A stretch of 64,000 bases of DNA from Pseudomonas sp. ERMR1:02 (GCF_002277815.1 NZ_NKJI01000002.1:372001-436000); one strand, 5' to 3'. Positions 8,483 through 17,867 are shown, counted from the stretch's first letter. A program made the numbers and translations. Notes: a model not told the origin generated them from the sequence alone.

Positions 8483-9304
8483 TCAAGTCGAAATATTGTC
8501 AGACGGCAGCAACAGCTCGACACCCTGCTTGCGGATGCCATCGGCCGCGGCAGGGGTCAATGCATCGTCGCTGAGGATGATGTCGAACTGCTCGAGCCCG
8601 GCGATCCTGTACATACTGAATGTGCCGTATTTCGAACTGCTGGCCACGAGCACCACCTGCGAGGCCGATTGCATCGCGGCTTGCTTGACCTCCACCTTCA
8701 GCGCCGAAGGCGTAGTGAGGCCGCGACGCAAATCCCATGAGCTGGTCGATATGAAGGCGATATCGGTGACGACCTGACGCAAGGTGGCAACCGCCAGGCT
8801 GCCAACGCACGATTGATTGGAGTGATCCAGTTGCCCGCCGGTATGAATCACCGTCACATGGGGCGCTTCGATCAGTGCCTGGACAATACCGAAGTCGTTG
8901 GTCACTACAGTCATGCCGGACAGCGCCTTGATGTAGGGGACGATTTCCAGCGTGCTGGTTCCCGCATCCAGGTAAATCGTCATGTCGGCGTGCAGTAGCC
9001 GGGCGGCGAGCTTGGCCATGGCCTGCTTCTGCGGCAATTCGACCACCGCCTTGAACTGATGGCTGGGCTCACTGTGGAGCTGGCTGGCGATTCGTACTCC
9101 ACCCGTTACCGAATAAGCACGACCTTCCTGTTCCAGCAACGCGATATCGCGGCGTACGGTCATGTGCGAACAGTCGAACATTTCCATTAATTGATGAACG
9201 CTCAGCACCTGATGCTTGCGCAACTGACGCAGCATCAATTCACGGCGCTGCTCAGGAATCATCGGTGCGCCGTTTTCGGCGGAAATGTCCTTTTGACTAG
9301 GCAT
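8483..9304 (-). CDS. DeoR/GlpR-family transcriptional regulator
   Basis: About 273 residues from the ATG at 9304, chosen because GGAG precedes it by five bases. The frame stays open to 9352. The N-terminal helix-turn-helix (VLSVHQLMEMFDCSHMTVRRDIALLEQEG in pieces, around residues 30-60) is typical of DeoR regulators. The C-terminal sensor domain has the DeoR signature TIYLDAGTSTLEIVPYI and the segment VVTNDFGIVQAL. Such proteins usually bind a sugar phosphate and repress a catabolic operon. Its convergent position next to ltnD-otnK-otnC-otnI makes it the likely regulator of tetronate use. Operator sites were not located. Confidence 0.88.
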   Translation of the reverse strand: MPSQKDISAENGAPMIPEQRRELMLRQLRKHQVLSVHQLMEMFDCSHMTVRRDIALLEQEGRAYSVTGGVRIASQLHSEPSHQFKAVVELPQKQAMAKLAARLLHADMTIYLDAGTSTLEIVPYIKALSGMTVVTNDFGIVQALIEAPHVTVIHTGGQLDHSNQSCVGSLAVATLRQVVTDIAFISTSSWDLRRGLTTPSALKVEVKQAAMQSASQVVLVASSSKYGTFSMYRIAGLEQFDIILSDDALTPAAADGIRKQGVELLLPSDNIST

Positions 9305-9522
9305 TCTGGCTCCAAAAAAAGGAAGCTGACGGTTAAGGAAACGGTCAAGCATAGTAGCGAATCTGCGCCCGGATCAGTAGCGCGACGATGTGATGGAATC
9401 GGTGCCAGGACGCAAACGCAGACTCTCAAGCGCCCCAGCCCCACCCATCACCTACCAGGTGAACGGCGTTGCAATGCCTGGAAAACGTGTGCGACGCGGC
9501 TGCGCCAAGCTGGGTAATTTGG

Positions 9523-10500
9523 CTAAAGGCTATCGCGCACGGCAAGTGCCAATTGGGTAGTGCTGTTCATGCCTGCGCAAACTTCTTCAACCAACCCTCG
9601 CTGACCGGCCAGGCGTTGGGTGATGCGCTGCACTACTTCCACGCGTGCTACGGCTGCGGCCTGGATGTCGGTCATGGCCGTTAATGCGGCTGCGGACGAA
9701 GCAAGACTCACCTGGGTTGATTGACCGATATGTTCGACGCCGAGTCGCGCGTCCCTGGCCGAGTTCTGCACCCCACTGGCGATTTGACGGATCTGTTCGC
9801 TGGATTCATTCGCACGTCGCGCCAAATTTCGCACTTCATCGGCCACGACGGCAAAGCCGCGCCCTTGTTCACCAGCACGAGCGGCCTCAATGGCGGCGTT
9901 GAGTGCCAATAGATTGGTCTGTTTGGCAATGTCCTGAATGCTGCCGACAATCGAGCTGATACGCACTGATTGCTCACCCAGGTCGATAAACACTTCACCG
10001 ATACGTTCCATGTAGCCTGCCAGCTCAATGATGGAGGTTTGCGAGCTGCGAATGCTGTCGACGCTGGCCACGACTTTATCTGCCGATTGACGCGCAAGGA
10101 CCGTCGCTTCATGCATTTCCTGCTCACTGCACAGCGCATTTTCCAGCAACAGCTGTAGCTGGTTCTGCAGCTGCTGATGTTGGAGTAATGCATTGTCAAG
10201 CAAACCGAGTGAGCGTTCATTGCAGGGGGCATGACTGTCGGGCGACGGCAGAGGTGACACGTCTGGGGTCGCAGGCGTTGGCGAAGACAATGTGGTCCTG
10301 GGCGTCGGCACAGTTCGCAGGAGCAGAATCCCGGCCATCGTTTGTGCTGCAAACACGAACAACGCAAGCAGCGATTGAGTAGTCGACCTGCTCAAGTACG
10401 CTAATGCAAAGGCCAGACAAATGCACATCACGACCAGCACTCCAACAGTTCTGTAGTTAGTGCAGGGAATAGAGCGCTCTTGCTCTTTTATGAACATCAT
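9523..10500 (-). CDS. Short methyl-accepting chemotaxis protein without a periplasmic sensor
   Basis: A 325-residue protein. Two hydrophobic segments at about residues 17-37 and 42-62 are separated by only a few residues, so there is no periplasmic ligand domain and no obvious HAMP domain. A Pro/Ser/Thr-rich linker (around 65-90) follows. The C-terminal signalling domain has the MCP hairpin tip with [20 protein letters not shown] and then [14 protein letters not shown]. The cytoplasmic part is shorter than in full-length receptors. It would act in a chemosensory array through CheA/CheW. It lies 92 bases downstream of the OprD porin gene in the same direction, so it may report on the porin substrate or on the cell's metabolic state. 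Confidence 0.87.
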   Translation of the reverse strand: MMFIKEQERSIPCTNYRTVGVLVVMCICLAFALAYLSRSTTQSLLALFVFAAQTMAGILLLRTVPTPRTTLSSPTPATPDVSPLPSPDSHAPCNERSLGLLDNALLQHQQLQNQLQLLLENALCSEQEMHEATVLARQSADKVVASVDSIRSSQTSIIELAGYMERIGEVFIDLGEQSVRISSIVGSIQDIAKQTNLLALNAAIEAARAGEQGRGFAVVADEVRNLARRANESSEQIRQIASGVQNSARDARLGVEHIGQSTQVSLASSAAALTAMTDIQAAAVARVEVVQRITQRLAGQRGLVEEVCAGMNSTTQLALAVRDSL

Positions 10501-10531
10501 TAAACTCTCGAATGTCGGACATGATGAAAGA

Positions 10532-10558
10532 CTGGAGCCGACAACAGGTCGGCTCCAG
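10532..10558. terminator. Hairpin between the porin and chemoreceptor genes
   Basis: CTGGAGCCGAC and GTCGGCTCCAG make an 11-bp stem with a 5-base loop. On the minus strand it is followed by TCTTTC, a weak T-tract. It may partly terminate porin transcription before the chemoreceptor gene. Confidence 0.45.
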
Positions 10559-10592
10559 CTGATTGAATCAGAGGGCTATACAAAACATTGGC

Positions 10593-11960
10593 TTAGAACA
10601 AGTCTCGGGTGTAAGTGATGTATACCCGGTTCTCATCGATATCACGTTGATTGGGTACGGTACTGCGTAGCGTTGCATTACGCAGCGACAAGCTTAAACC
10701 TTTAAGTACAGGGCTCTGAAACGCATAGTTGAAATGGATGTCGCGTTCCCATTCATGCTGATCGCCAATGTCGGTTTTAACATTATCACCTCGCTGATAA
10801 GTCACGACGGTGGTCAGCCCCGGAATACCGATGCTCACAAAGTTGAAGCCGTACTGTGCTACCCAAGTGTCTTCGCCGGCCCGCTGGAAGCGCGCACCGG
10901 TTTGTCGGTCAGTGATCAGATAGGTCGATGAACCGTCACCCTGATTGACAAAAGGAAAATCACTGGAGCCAGTGAGCGCCTGATAGCCAAGACCAATAGA
11001 GTGGGGGCCCACGGTGTAGGTGAACATACCTGCCAAGGCACGGTTATCGACTTCGCCATTGTTGTGAAAGCCGCTGCTGCGGTATCCCTCTTGTCGACCC
11101 GCCTGACTTGCATTGCGGCCATCCGGGCGGCTGTCGAAGAAGCGAAGGTCGCTCTTCAAGTTGCCGACTGGCAATGCAAGGTTGTGGACCATGCCCAGGA
11201 AATGTTGTTGGTAGAAGTTCTCGAGGCCGCCGTAGTAGTACTGGAGCAACAGGTCCGGGTTGAGTTTGTAGTCGATACCAGCGAAGTAGAATTTATTGCT
11301 GCGCTTGCCGGCTGCTCCGCCTGCACCAGCAATTGCCAGGTTCTCATTGTTGGAGGAAGTGCGGCTTTTGACTTTTTCGACCTTGCCGGCGGTGAGGGTA
11401 ATGTTGTCGAAATCTTGTGAGGTTATCTGCATGCCTTCGAAGGTTTCCGGGAGCAAACGACCATCGTTCAGCACCAGGACCGGCATTCTTGGACGAAGGG
11501 TACCCAGTTTTGCTTCAGTCTTGGCAAAGCGCACTTTGGCTGTCAGCCCAAGGCTACTGAAATCATTCACGGCGCGGCCGTCATTGTCGGTCGGGAAGAC
11601 GAAACCGGCCTGGTTCGTACTATTGGGGTTGTAGTGGGTGCCTTTGCCGGAGTCCAGGCGAATACCGAGCATTCCCAGTGCGTCAAGGCCAAAGCCAACC
11701 GGCCCTTGGGTGAAGCCTGACGTGTAGTTAAGTATGAAACCCTGACCCCATTCCTCTTGTTTGGAGGGGGCAGCCGTACCGCTTCGATAATCCTGGTTGA
11801 AGTAGTAGTTACGCAATTCAAGTGTGGCTTTTGAATCTTCAATAAACCCGGCAGCGGAAGCGGCGAGGGGAAGTCCGCAGGATAACGTTAATAGGCCCAT
11901 CAAACTCAACGGGTGCCAATGCGCCGAACCTGCACCTAAGTGCGTGTGATTGGTTTTCAT
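10593..11960 (-). CDS. OprD-family outer-membrane porin
   Basis: A 455-residue protein with an N-terminal signal peptide (about residues 1-36, ending AASA). The mature start FIEDSKATLELRNYYFNQDY is the hallmark of OprD/OpdK substrate-specific porins. Repeating amphipathic beta strands and a final aromatic residue (YITYTRDLF) fit an 18-strand barrel. These porins pass amino acids or small carboxylates, often aromatic. It is divergent from the AraC-type regulator at 12454 and next to an aromatic-acid-type MFS and an amidase, so it probably admits the same substrate. It is a paralogue of the porin at 51351. Confidence 0.93.
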   Translation of the reverse strand: MKTNHTHLGAGSAHWHPLSLMGLLTLSCGLPLAASAAGFIEDSKATLELRNYYFNQDYRSGTAAPSKQEEWGQGFILNYTSGFTQGPVGFGLDALGMLGIRLDSGKGTHYNPNSTNQAGFVFPTDNDGRAVNDFSSLGLTAKVRFAKTEAKLGTLRPRMPVLVLNDGRLLPETFEGMQITSQDFDNITLTAGKVEKVKSRTSSNNENLAIAGAGGAAGKRSNKFYFAGIDYKLNPDLLLQYYYGGLENFYQQHFLGMVHNLALPVGNLKSDLRFFDSRPDGRNASQAGRQEGYRSSGFHNNGEVDNRALAGMFTYTVGPHSIGLGYQALTGSSDFPFVNQGDGSSTYLITDRQTGARFQRAGEDTWVAQYGFNFVSIGIPGLTTVVTYQRGDNVKTDIGDQHEWERDIHFNYAFQSPVLKGLSLSLRNATLRSTVPNQRDIDENRVYITYTRDLF

Positions 11961-12453
11961 GTTCTTTCCGCCATATCTTTATTTTTATTGGGACGTACGG
12001 GTAAATGACAGGCAAAGCAATAACGGCTGTCTTTATGTAGACAGAGGGGGTAATTCGTTTATGTAGAAGGTTAAAAAATACTTTCGCGAACAGAACTAAT
12101 CAGATTGCTGGCGTGGTCGCTGTCTCCGGTATTTATAATTATTCGTTGAATTGAAATTAAGCTCGCTACCCAAGTGGCAGTATCCGGTTTCTGCAGATCC
12201 TTATCCCTTTTCTGCAATCTCTGGGTGCGATCGAGCGGGGGCGGGGATAAGCGTGTATAAGGCAAACCGCTCCTCGTACCGCCAAGCGTGTAGGGACGGC
12301 GGTCGGTGCCGTTGGGCGGTTTGTTCCATGCAGCGCCGCAATGACGCTTGACGTCGTCGGGCCGCAGGTGGAATTTCTTGACTAGCCAAGTCGTGGGTAA
12401 TGCCGTGTCGTGGCATCACTGATTTACCGAGGCGACGATCAGAGTATTAAGTG
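11961..12453. promoter_or_regulatory. Porin/AraC divergent region with direct repeats
   Basis: No gene is supported here. The decamer TTTATGTAGA occurs at 12032-12041 and again at 12058-12067, both in the same orientation and 26 bases apart. The first copy lies within a small hairpin CTGTCT..AGACAG (12028-12046). AraC-type activators bind direct repeats, so these are candidate half-sites for the neighbouring regulator. The spacing is longer than the usual 21-22. Confidence 0.4.
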
Positions 12454-13410
12454 ATGGAAGAGCTGCTTACCGATCAACAAAGCGCGGTGTTCAACCTGGC
12501 CGATCCTTATGCGGTGTCGGGTTATGTCAACGAACACCTGGGCTCCCACAGCATTCACCTTTCTCGATCACAGGCGCTGGTCTCGAGTCTGCTGCACCGC
12601 AAGTTTGCCCACCTTGATCTATGCCGCATCAGCTATGGCTCTGATGTGCGTGTTACATCGCCCGCCCTGGAAAACTTCTATCACCTGCAGGTCCTGTTGC
12701 GGGGGCATTGTCTGTGGCGCAACTTCAAGCAGGAGCACTACTTGAGCGCCGGTGAAATGCTGATCATCAATCCTGATGACCGCGTGGATCTAACGGGGTC
12801 GGCCGATTGCGAAAAATTCATTCTCAAGATCCCTACGACGGTCATGGAGTCGATTTGCCGCGAACAGCACTGGTTAACGCCGGGGCAAGGTTTGCGATTT
12901 GTCGAACCGTGCTATCGGTTGAGCGAGCTCAAGGGCTTTTTCGATCTGTTGCGCATGGTGTGCGCCGAAGCCGAGGCATCCGAACATGTGCCGCGGATTC
13001 AAGAGCATTACATGCAGATTGTCGCCACCAAAATGCTGGTGTTGATGCGCACAAACCTGACGCGTCCAGAGCTCAACTCATCGCTGGCGACGTTTGAGCA
13101 GATTGCCGACTACATCAGGCAAAACCTCAAGGAGGATATTTGCGGTGACGAACTGGCCCGCCAGGCACACATGAGTCCGCGATCGCTGTACGGCCTGTTC
13201 GAGCGCAGTGTGGGGCTTACACCTAATCGTTACATCCGGCAGAAGAAGCTGGAGCGGGTCCATGCATGCCTCAGCGATGCCACGTGTGGATACCGCAATG
13301 TCACAGAGCTGGCGATGGATTATGGCTTCCTGCACCTGGGGCGATTCTCCGAGATTTATCGCAGACAGTTTGGCGAACTGCCGACGGACACCCTTAAACG
13401 CCGCCAGTAA
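12454..13410 (+). CDS. AraC-family transcriptional regulator
   Basis: About 318 residues. The start is ATG 12454 or the GTG directly before it, and neither has a strong ribosome-binding site. The N-terminal half resembles the AraC-binding-like domain of the XylS/FeaR type (LENFYHLQVLLRGHCLWRN, then AGEMLIINPDDRVDLTGSAD). The C-terminal ~100 residues carry two helix-turn-helix motifs (DELARQAHMSPRSLYGLFER and ELAMDYGFLHLGRFSEIYRR), ending FGELPTDTLKRR. Regulators of this class activate aromatic or amine catabolism. It sits between the porin (divergent) and the MFS/amidase genes (same strand), so it is the likely activator of this uptake and hydrolysis set. Confidence 0.9.
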   Translation: MEELLTDQQSAVFNLADPYAVSGYVNEHLGSHSIHLSRSQALVSSLLHRKFAHLDLCRISYGSDVRVTSPALENFYHLQVLLRGHCLWRNFKQEHYLSAGEMLIINPDDRVDLTGSADCEKFILKIPTTVMESICREQHWLTPGQGLRFVEPCYRLSELKGFFDLLRMVCAEAEASEHVPRIQEHYMQIVATKMLVLMRTNLTRPELNSSLATFEQIADYIRQNLKEDICGDELARQAHMSPRSLYGLFERSVGLTPNRYIRQKKLERVHACLSDATCGYRNVTELAMDYGFLHLGRFSEIYRRQFGELPTDTLKRRQ

Positions 13411-13602
13411 ACAGGTGCCGCCCGGCATTTGCCCTGATTCACCTCAAAAATACCTGCCCGTAAAAAACGGATAAAGGACTGCGATCTGCGGATATAGCCC
13501 GCGAGATCCCGGACCTACCATCGTGCTGCCTGAACAAAAAAACAATGGAGTCCGCAGCCATGTCACTGCGACTTTCCACAACAACAAAAAGAGCACAATG
13601 CC

Positions 13603-14934
13603 ATGCGAAAGATCGACATCAATGAGGTTATCGACCAGGCGCGCTTCAACGCCTTTCATTGGCGAGTGCTGTTTTGGTGTGCGCTGATCATTATCTTCGA
13701 CGGCTACGATCTGGTGATCTACGGCGTCGTACTCCCGGCCTTGATGAAAGACTGGGGCCTGACGCCATTACAAGCCGGTGCGCTGGGTAGCTATGCGTTG
13801 TTTGGGGCCATGTTGGGAGCAATCATTTTCGGCTCGCTTTCCGATCGGGTCGGGCGCAAATGGGTCGTTGCCATTTGCGTGATTCTGTTTAGCGGCTTCA
13901 CGCTACTCAATGGGTTTGCGCGCGACAGCACTGAGTTTGGTCTATGCCGCTTCCTGGCGGGGCTGGGCATTGGCGGCGTCATGCCCAATGTCGTCGCATT
14001 GATGAGTGAATACGCGCCGAAGAAAATCCGCGGGACGCTGGTTGCAATCATGTTCAGCGGGTATTCCGTGGGCGGAATGCTGTCCTCCGGGCTAGGCATC
14101 TTTTTACTGCCGAATTTTGGCTGGCAGTCAGTTTTCTACGTTGCTGCTGTCCCCTTGATCCTGTTGCCGCTGATTTTGCGTTATCTGCCCGAATCGGTGG
14201 GTTTCATGATCCGCCAGGGCCACGAAGCAAAGGCCAAAGAGATCTTGCATCGAATCGAACCCGCTTTCGTCTCGTTACCGGGCGATGAGTTTGTCGTGCC
14301 GGCTCTCAAGGCACCGGGCGCGCCTGTTGTTCAGTTGTTCCACGAAGGACGGGGGCTCAGCACGATCATGTTGTGCCTGGTGTTCTTCTGCTGCCTGCTG
14401 ATGATTTACGCACTGAACTCCTGGTTGCCGAAACTGATGATCACCGCCGGTTACGGCCTGGGGTCGAGTCTCGGCTTTTTGTTACTGATGAATGTCGGAG
14501 CGATTTTCGGTGCCGTCTGTGGCGGCTGGATGGGTGATCGCCTCGGTTTGCGCAGGGTACTGATCGTGTTTTTTCTGCTGGCAGCCGCATCGATCAGCCT
14601 CCTTGGCTTCAACAGTCCGACGGCCATTCTCTATGCACTGATCTTCATTGCGGGCGCCACGACCATTGGCACCCAGATTCTCGCGTACTCCTGCGTCGCA
14701 GAGTTTTTCCCGATGGGTATCCGTACGACAGGATTGGGCTGGATTTCAGGCATCGGTCGTACTGGAGCCATCAGTGGCCCGGTGCTTGGTGGCGTGCTGG
14801 TGAGCATCCAATTGCCGCTGCATCTTAACTTTATTGTTTTTGCCGTACCGGGTTGCGTGGCGGCGTTGGCGATGTGTTTCGTGCGTCAGCGCACTGTCAG
14901 GCTCAAGGCGCAGGGTTCGACTCAACCGGTCTGA
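13603..14934 (+). CDS. MFS transporter of the aromatic acid:H+ symporter (AAHS) type
   Basis: A 443-residue, 12-helix major facilitator. The AAHS signature is clear: IIFDGYDLVIYGVVLPALMK in helix 1 (the DGYD motif), then LSDRVGRKW between helices 2 and 3, and a repeat-type GGWMGDRLGLRRVL in the second half. BenK/PcaK-type relatives import benzoate, 4-hydroxybenzoate and similar acids. It lies 192 bases downstream of the AraC gene and 54 bases before the amidase. The substrate is not determinable from sequence. It is a close paralogue in build of the transporter at 47060. Confidence 0.92.
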   Translation: MRKIDINEVIDQARFNAFHWRVLFWCALIIIFDGYDLVIYGVVLPALMKDWGLTPLQAGALGSYALFGAMLGAIIFGSLSDRVGRKWVVAICVILFSGFTLLNGFARDSTEFGLCRFLAGLGIGGVMPNVVALMSEYAPKKIRGTLVAIMFSGYSVGGMLSSGLGIFLLPNFGWQSVFYVAAVPLILLPLILRYLPESVGFMIRQGHEAKAKEILHRIEPAFVSLPGDEFVVPALKAPGAPVVQLFHEGRGLSTIMLCLVFFCCLLMIYALNSWLPKLMITAGYGLGSSLGFLLLMNVGAIFGAVCGGWMGDRLGLRRVLIVFFLLAAASISLLGFNSPTAILYALIFIAGATTIGTQILAYSCVAEFFPMGIRTTGLGWISGIGRTGAISGPVLGGVLVSIQLPLHLNFIVFAVPGCVAALAMCFVRQRTVRLKAQGSTQPV

Positions 14935-14988
14935 CACCGATGAGCGTCGCGCGTTGATCACAACCTTTAACCGGTGGAGTTCCAGTGG

Positions 14989-16437
14989 ATGACAAACCCG
15001 ATGAATCATCAAGAAGTAACTTCTGCAGGTGACTTGCCAGATCAGATCTGGCGCTGGGACGCAGTGGATATGGCAGCGCATATTCGCTCGGGGACAATCT
15101 CCAGTCGCGAGGCGGTGAAAAGCTGCTTTGAACGTATCGATGCCATCAACCCGAAACTCAATGCCATTGTCTTTGCCGACAGAGAGCGGGCATTGCTGGC
15201 GGCCGATGTGGCGGACACCCAGGTTCGCTGTCGAGAAACCCTGGGCGCGCTACACGGCGTGCCAGTGACCATCAAGTTGAATGTCGATGTTGAAGGCGAG
15301 GCCACTACCAATGGTGTGCCGGCCTTCGCGCAGCGAATTGCGCCAGGTGATAGCACCGTGGTGAGCAATTTGCGTAAGGCGGGTGCGATCAGTGTTGGCC
15401 GCACCAACACACCGCCGTTTTCATTCCGCTGGTTCACCGAGAACCCGTTACACGGGCGCACGCTCAACCCTTGGGATGAAACGGTGACCTCGGGCGGTTC
15501 GAGTGGCGGGGCAGGGGTCTCGGTAGCGGCGGGCATGTGTCCGCTGGCCCATGGTACTGATATCGCCGGCTCCATTCGCTATCCAGCCTATGTCAATGGC
15601 CTGGCAGGTTTGCGAGCGACGCCGGGGCGGATTCCGGCATTCCATCCCACTACCGGTCTTCGCTATCTGGGATTGCAAACCATGTCATCGCAAGGTCCGC
15701 TGGCGCGGCGAATGCGTGATGTGCGCCTGGGGTTGTCGGCCATGGCAGGCGCTGACCGTCGCGATCCCATGTGGGTGCCAGCGCATATGGACTTCCCGGA
15801 CGATGCAAGCGCTGTACGTGTTGCCTTGGTTGATGACATTCCAGGCAGTTCTCTGGAGCCTGCCATCAAGGCTGCATTGAACAACGCGGCCCGCATTTTG
15901 GAAGCTGCCGGTTATGCGGTTGAACGTGCCATGCCACCAGGATTGACGGAGGGAATAGAGATCTGGCAGTCGATTGTCATGACTGAAGCGCGCATGGGGA
16001 TGTTTGCGGGTGTCAAGGCGATGGGTGATGAGTCTATCCAGCGCTCGGTTGAAAACATGATGGCCGGGGCACCAAAAATCGACCTGGAAGGCTATGCACT
16101 GGCGATTGCACGTCGAGATGAACTTCGCCGCAAGTGGAACGAGTTCATGATGCGTTATCCATTGATTCTAATGCCGACGTCTTGCCGATTGCCCATGAAG
16201 TGGGGCGAAGATCTGGGCTCAGCCGAAGACATGAAAAGTGTATTGGTTGACCAAAGTCCGCTTATCACCGTTGCAGCACTCTGTTTGCCTGGTTTGAATG
16301 TCCCGACGGGCGTGATTGATGGTCTTCCGGTTGGCGTTCAACTCGTTGCCGACAGCTTTCGCGAGCAGCGTCTTTTGGTGGCAGGGTCGATCATCGAGCG
16401 TCATGTACAGATGCCGAATTTGCACAATGGGTTTTGA
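14989..16437 (+). CDS. Amidase signature-family hydrolase
   Basis: About 482 residues from ATG 14989, which has GGTGGAG nine bases upstream. The frame opens five codons earlier. The amidase signature triad is visible: the lysine in VPVTIKLNVD, the bridging serine in TSGGSSGGAG, and the nucleophile serine in GTDIAGSIRYPA. The C-terminus (LPGLNVPTGVIDGLPVGVQL) is also typical. These cytoplasmic Ser-Ser-Lys enzymes hydrolyse amides, including aryl amides, to acid and ammonia. In this cluster it probably acts on the compound brought in by the OprD porin and MFS transporter. It could also be a nitrilase-independent aryl-acylamidase. It is not GatA, since no gatB or gatC partner is present. Confidence 0.9.
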   Translation: MTNPMNHQEVTSAGDLPDQIWRWDAVDMAAHIRSGTISSREAVKSCFERIDAINPKLNAIVFADRERALLAADVADTQVRCRETLGALHGVPVTIKLNVDVEGEATTNGVPAFAQRIAPGDSTVVSNLRKAGAISVGRTNTPPFSFRWFTENPLHGRTLNPWDETVTSGGSSGGAGVSVAAGMCPLAHGTDIAGSIRYPAYVNGLAGLRATPGRIPAFHPTTGLRYLGLQTMSSQGPLARRMRDVRLGLSAMAGADRRDPMWVPAHMDFPDDASAVRVALVDDIPGSSLEPAIKAALNNAARILEAAGYAVERAMPPGLTEGIEIWQSIVMTEARMGMFAGVKAMGDESIQRSVENMMAGAPKIDLEGYALAIARRDELRRKWNEFMMRYPLILMPTSCRLPMKWGEDLGSAEDMKSVLVDQSPLITVAALCLPGLNVPTGVIDGLPVGVQLVADSFREQRLLVAGSIIERHVQMPNLHNGF

Positions 16438-16519
16438 GCCTCACTATCGGTAGAGGCGAGCATTTACAGGTCGATATCTGACACGTCTGGATGATCTCTG
16501 GCGCCGACAATCAGGTGAA

Positions 16520-17572
16520 TTGCTGACCGGTACGGAGATCGACGATGGCTATCAGTGTTTTGACTCGTCTGACAGGCAACAATCGCCGGTACTGCGTATT
16601 GGTTTCTGGTTGACGCAAGCCTTCAATATGTACGCTTTGGCCAATGCCCTGGAGCCATTGCGCCTGGCCAACCAGTTGGCGGGGCGCAGTGTTTGCCAGT
16701 GGCAAATGCTTAGCCTGGATGGACAGCAACTGAACGCCAGCAACGGCATCGCAACAGCCACTGCGCGACTGGATCAGGCACAAACGCTGGATGTGTTGAT
16801 CCTCTGTGGTGGCGATAATCTGCATCTGCACACGGAACATCCAGACTTGCGCCCGCAGCTGAACCACTGGGCAGCACAACCGATCAGCCTGGGGGCATTG
16901 GGCGAGGCAGGCTGGCTGCTGGCGCAGATTGGCGCCCTGGATGGTTTTCGCTGCAGCTTGCCGCAGCCCCCCGCATCATTGACGTTTGCAGCTTTCAGCA
17001 CGTTGACGCCGGTGGCGGCGCCGTTCTGCGTCGACCGCCAGCGTCTGACCTGCGTTGGGCCGCAGGCCGTTCAAGGGTTGATGAACGAACTTCTCGCCCG
17101 CACCCATGGCCGTGGTCTGGTACTGCGCATGGAAAAACACGCAGCACGCCAGGCCCGACCGCTGCTGCCCTTGCAGGACGCCCCGGCAAAACTTCAAGCA
17201 ACCCTGGCCTTAATGAACGAGCACTTGCACCGAACGCTGGGTATCGACGAACTGGCCGAGACCATGGGCATTTCCCGCCGACATCTGGAGCGGCTGTTCA
17301 AAGGCAGCCTGGGTTGTTCGCCGTCCAGGCACTATCTGGATTTGCGGCTGCAACGGGCGCGTCAGTTGTTGCGGGCCGGTGAGCAGTCGCTGTCGGATGT
17401 CGCTGTGGCGTGCGGATTCGTGTCGCTGCAGCATTTTTTTCGCTGCTATCGGCAGTACTTCGGGGCGCATCCTCGCGAGCATATGGGGCTCACGAAGGCA
17501 CAGGATCAGCGAGCATTGATGTTGAATGCACCGGCCTCTTCGCGAGCAAGCCCGCTCCCACATTTGATCTAG
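16520..17572 (+). CDS. GlxA-type AraC regulator with DJ-1/PfpI-like domain; start uncertain
   Basis: A 350-codon open frame. Residues ~25-190 resemble a DJ-1/PfpI (class I glutamine amidotransferase-like) domain and ~215-320 an AraC DNA-binding domain (GIDELAETMGISRRHLERLF and SDVAVACGFVSLQHFFRCYR). At the nucleophile elbow it reads GALGEAGWLLAQIGAL, where relatives have a CTG motif, so the cysteine position is lost. The frame has only a TTG start. ATG 16544 has a strong GGAG eight bases upstream but lies in another frame. Adding one T to the run at 16558-16561 would give MAISVFDSSDRQQ and join the frames. The last codons (ASSRASPLPHL) are read from a REP element. It probably regulates the amidase or creatine genes. 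Confidence 0.82.
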   Translation: MLTGTEIDDGYQCFDSSDRQQSPVLRIGFWLTQAFNMYALANALEPLRLANQLAGRSVCQWQMLSLDGQQLNASNGIATATARLDQAQTLDVLILCGGDNLHLHTEHPDLRPQLNHWAAQPISLGALGEAGWLLAQIGALDGFRCSLPQPPASLTFAAFSTLTPVAAPFCVDRQRLTCVGPQAVQGLMNELLARTHGRGLVLRMEKHAARQARPLLPLQDAPAKLQATLALMNEHLHRTLGIDELAETMGISRRHLERLFKGSLGCSPSRHYLDLRLQRARQLLRAGEQSLSDVAVACGFVSLQHFFRCYRQYFGAHPREHMGLTKAQDQRALMLNAPASSRASPLPHLI

Positions 17573-17648
17573 GCGAACACAAAGTACGGGGCTACTCAGT
17601 TCCCCTGTAGGAGTGAGCCGGCTCCGGGCGGCGTTCCGACGATGAGGC
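17537..17648. repeat. REP elements overlapping the end of the GlxA-type gene
   Basis: Two REP cores are present. TCTTCGCGAGCAAGCCCGCT starts at 17537 and supplies the last codons of the preceding gene. TGTAGGAGTGAGCCGGCTCC starts at 17606, with its own short internal palindrome. Confidence 0.8.
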
Positions 17649-17867
17649 CATGTCCGGCCGACGCCAATGTTAAATTTTTCCTTTGCCAATGCCTCCGCCA
17701 ATCCGGGGGCATTTGGGTTTCTGGGGGAGTGTTTTCGCAAACAGCGGATCTGACCAACTACAGGTCGGATTCGCGCAAAAAACCTCGGTTTGCATCTGTT
17801 CGAATGATCTTCAGCGGCCGCCAGATTGGCGCCATCTGTAGCTCAAACAATGACAAGGATAAATGAC
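17649..17867. promoter_or_regulatory. Upstream region of the creatinase gene
   Basis: No gene is seen. A near dyad ATCTGACC..GGTCGGAT lies at about 17748-17771. Its GGTCGGATT arm (17763-17771) is the reverse complement of AATCCGACC, which recurs at 24362-24370 next to the dyad upstream of the creatininase and ABC genes. It is a candidate regulator site. AAGGAT just before 17868 is the likely ribosome-binding site. Confidence 0.35.

Noticed and set aside
13545..13625. Third transporter-overlapping mini-ORF upstream of the AAHS gene at 13603
   Set aside because: It overlaps the transporter start by about 23 bases in another frame, and its stop does not sit on the transporter start codon, so the coupling layout is not the same as at 6001 and 19165.
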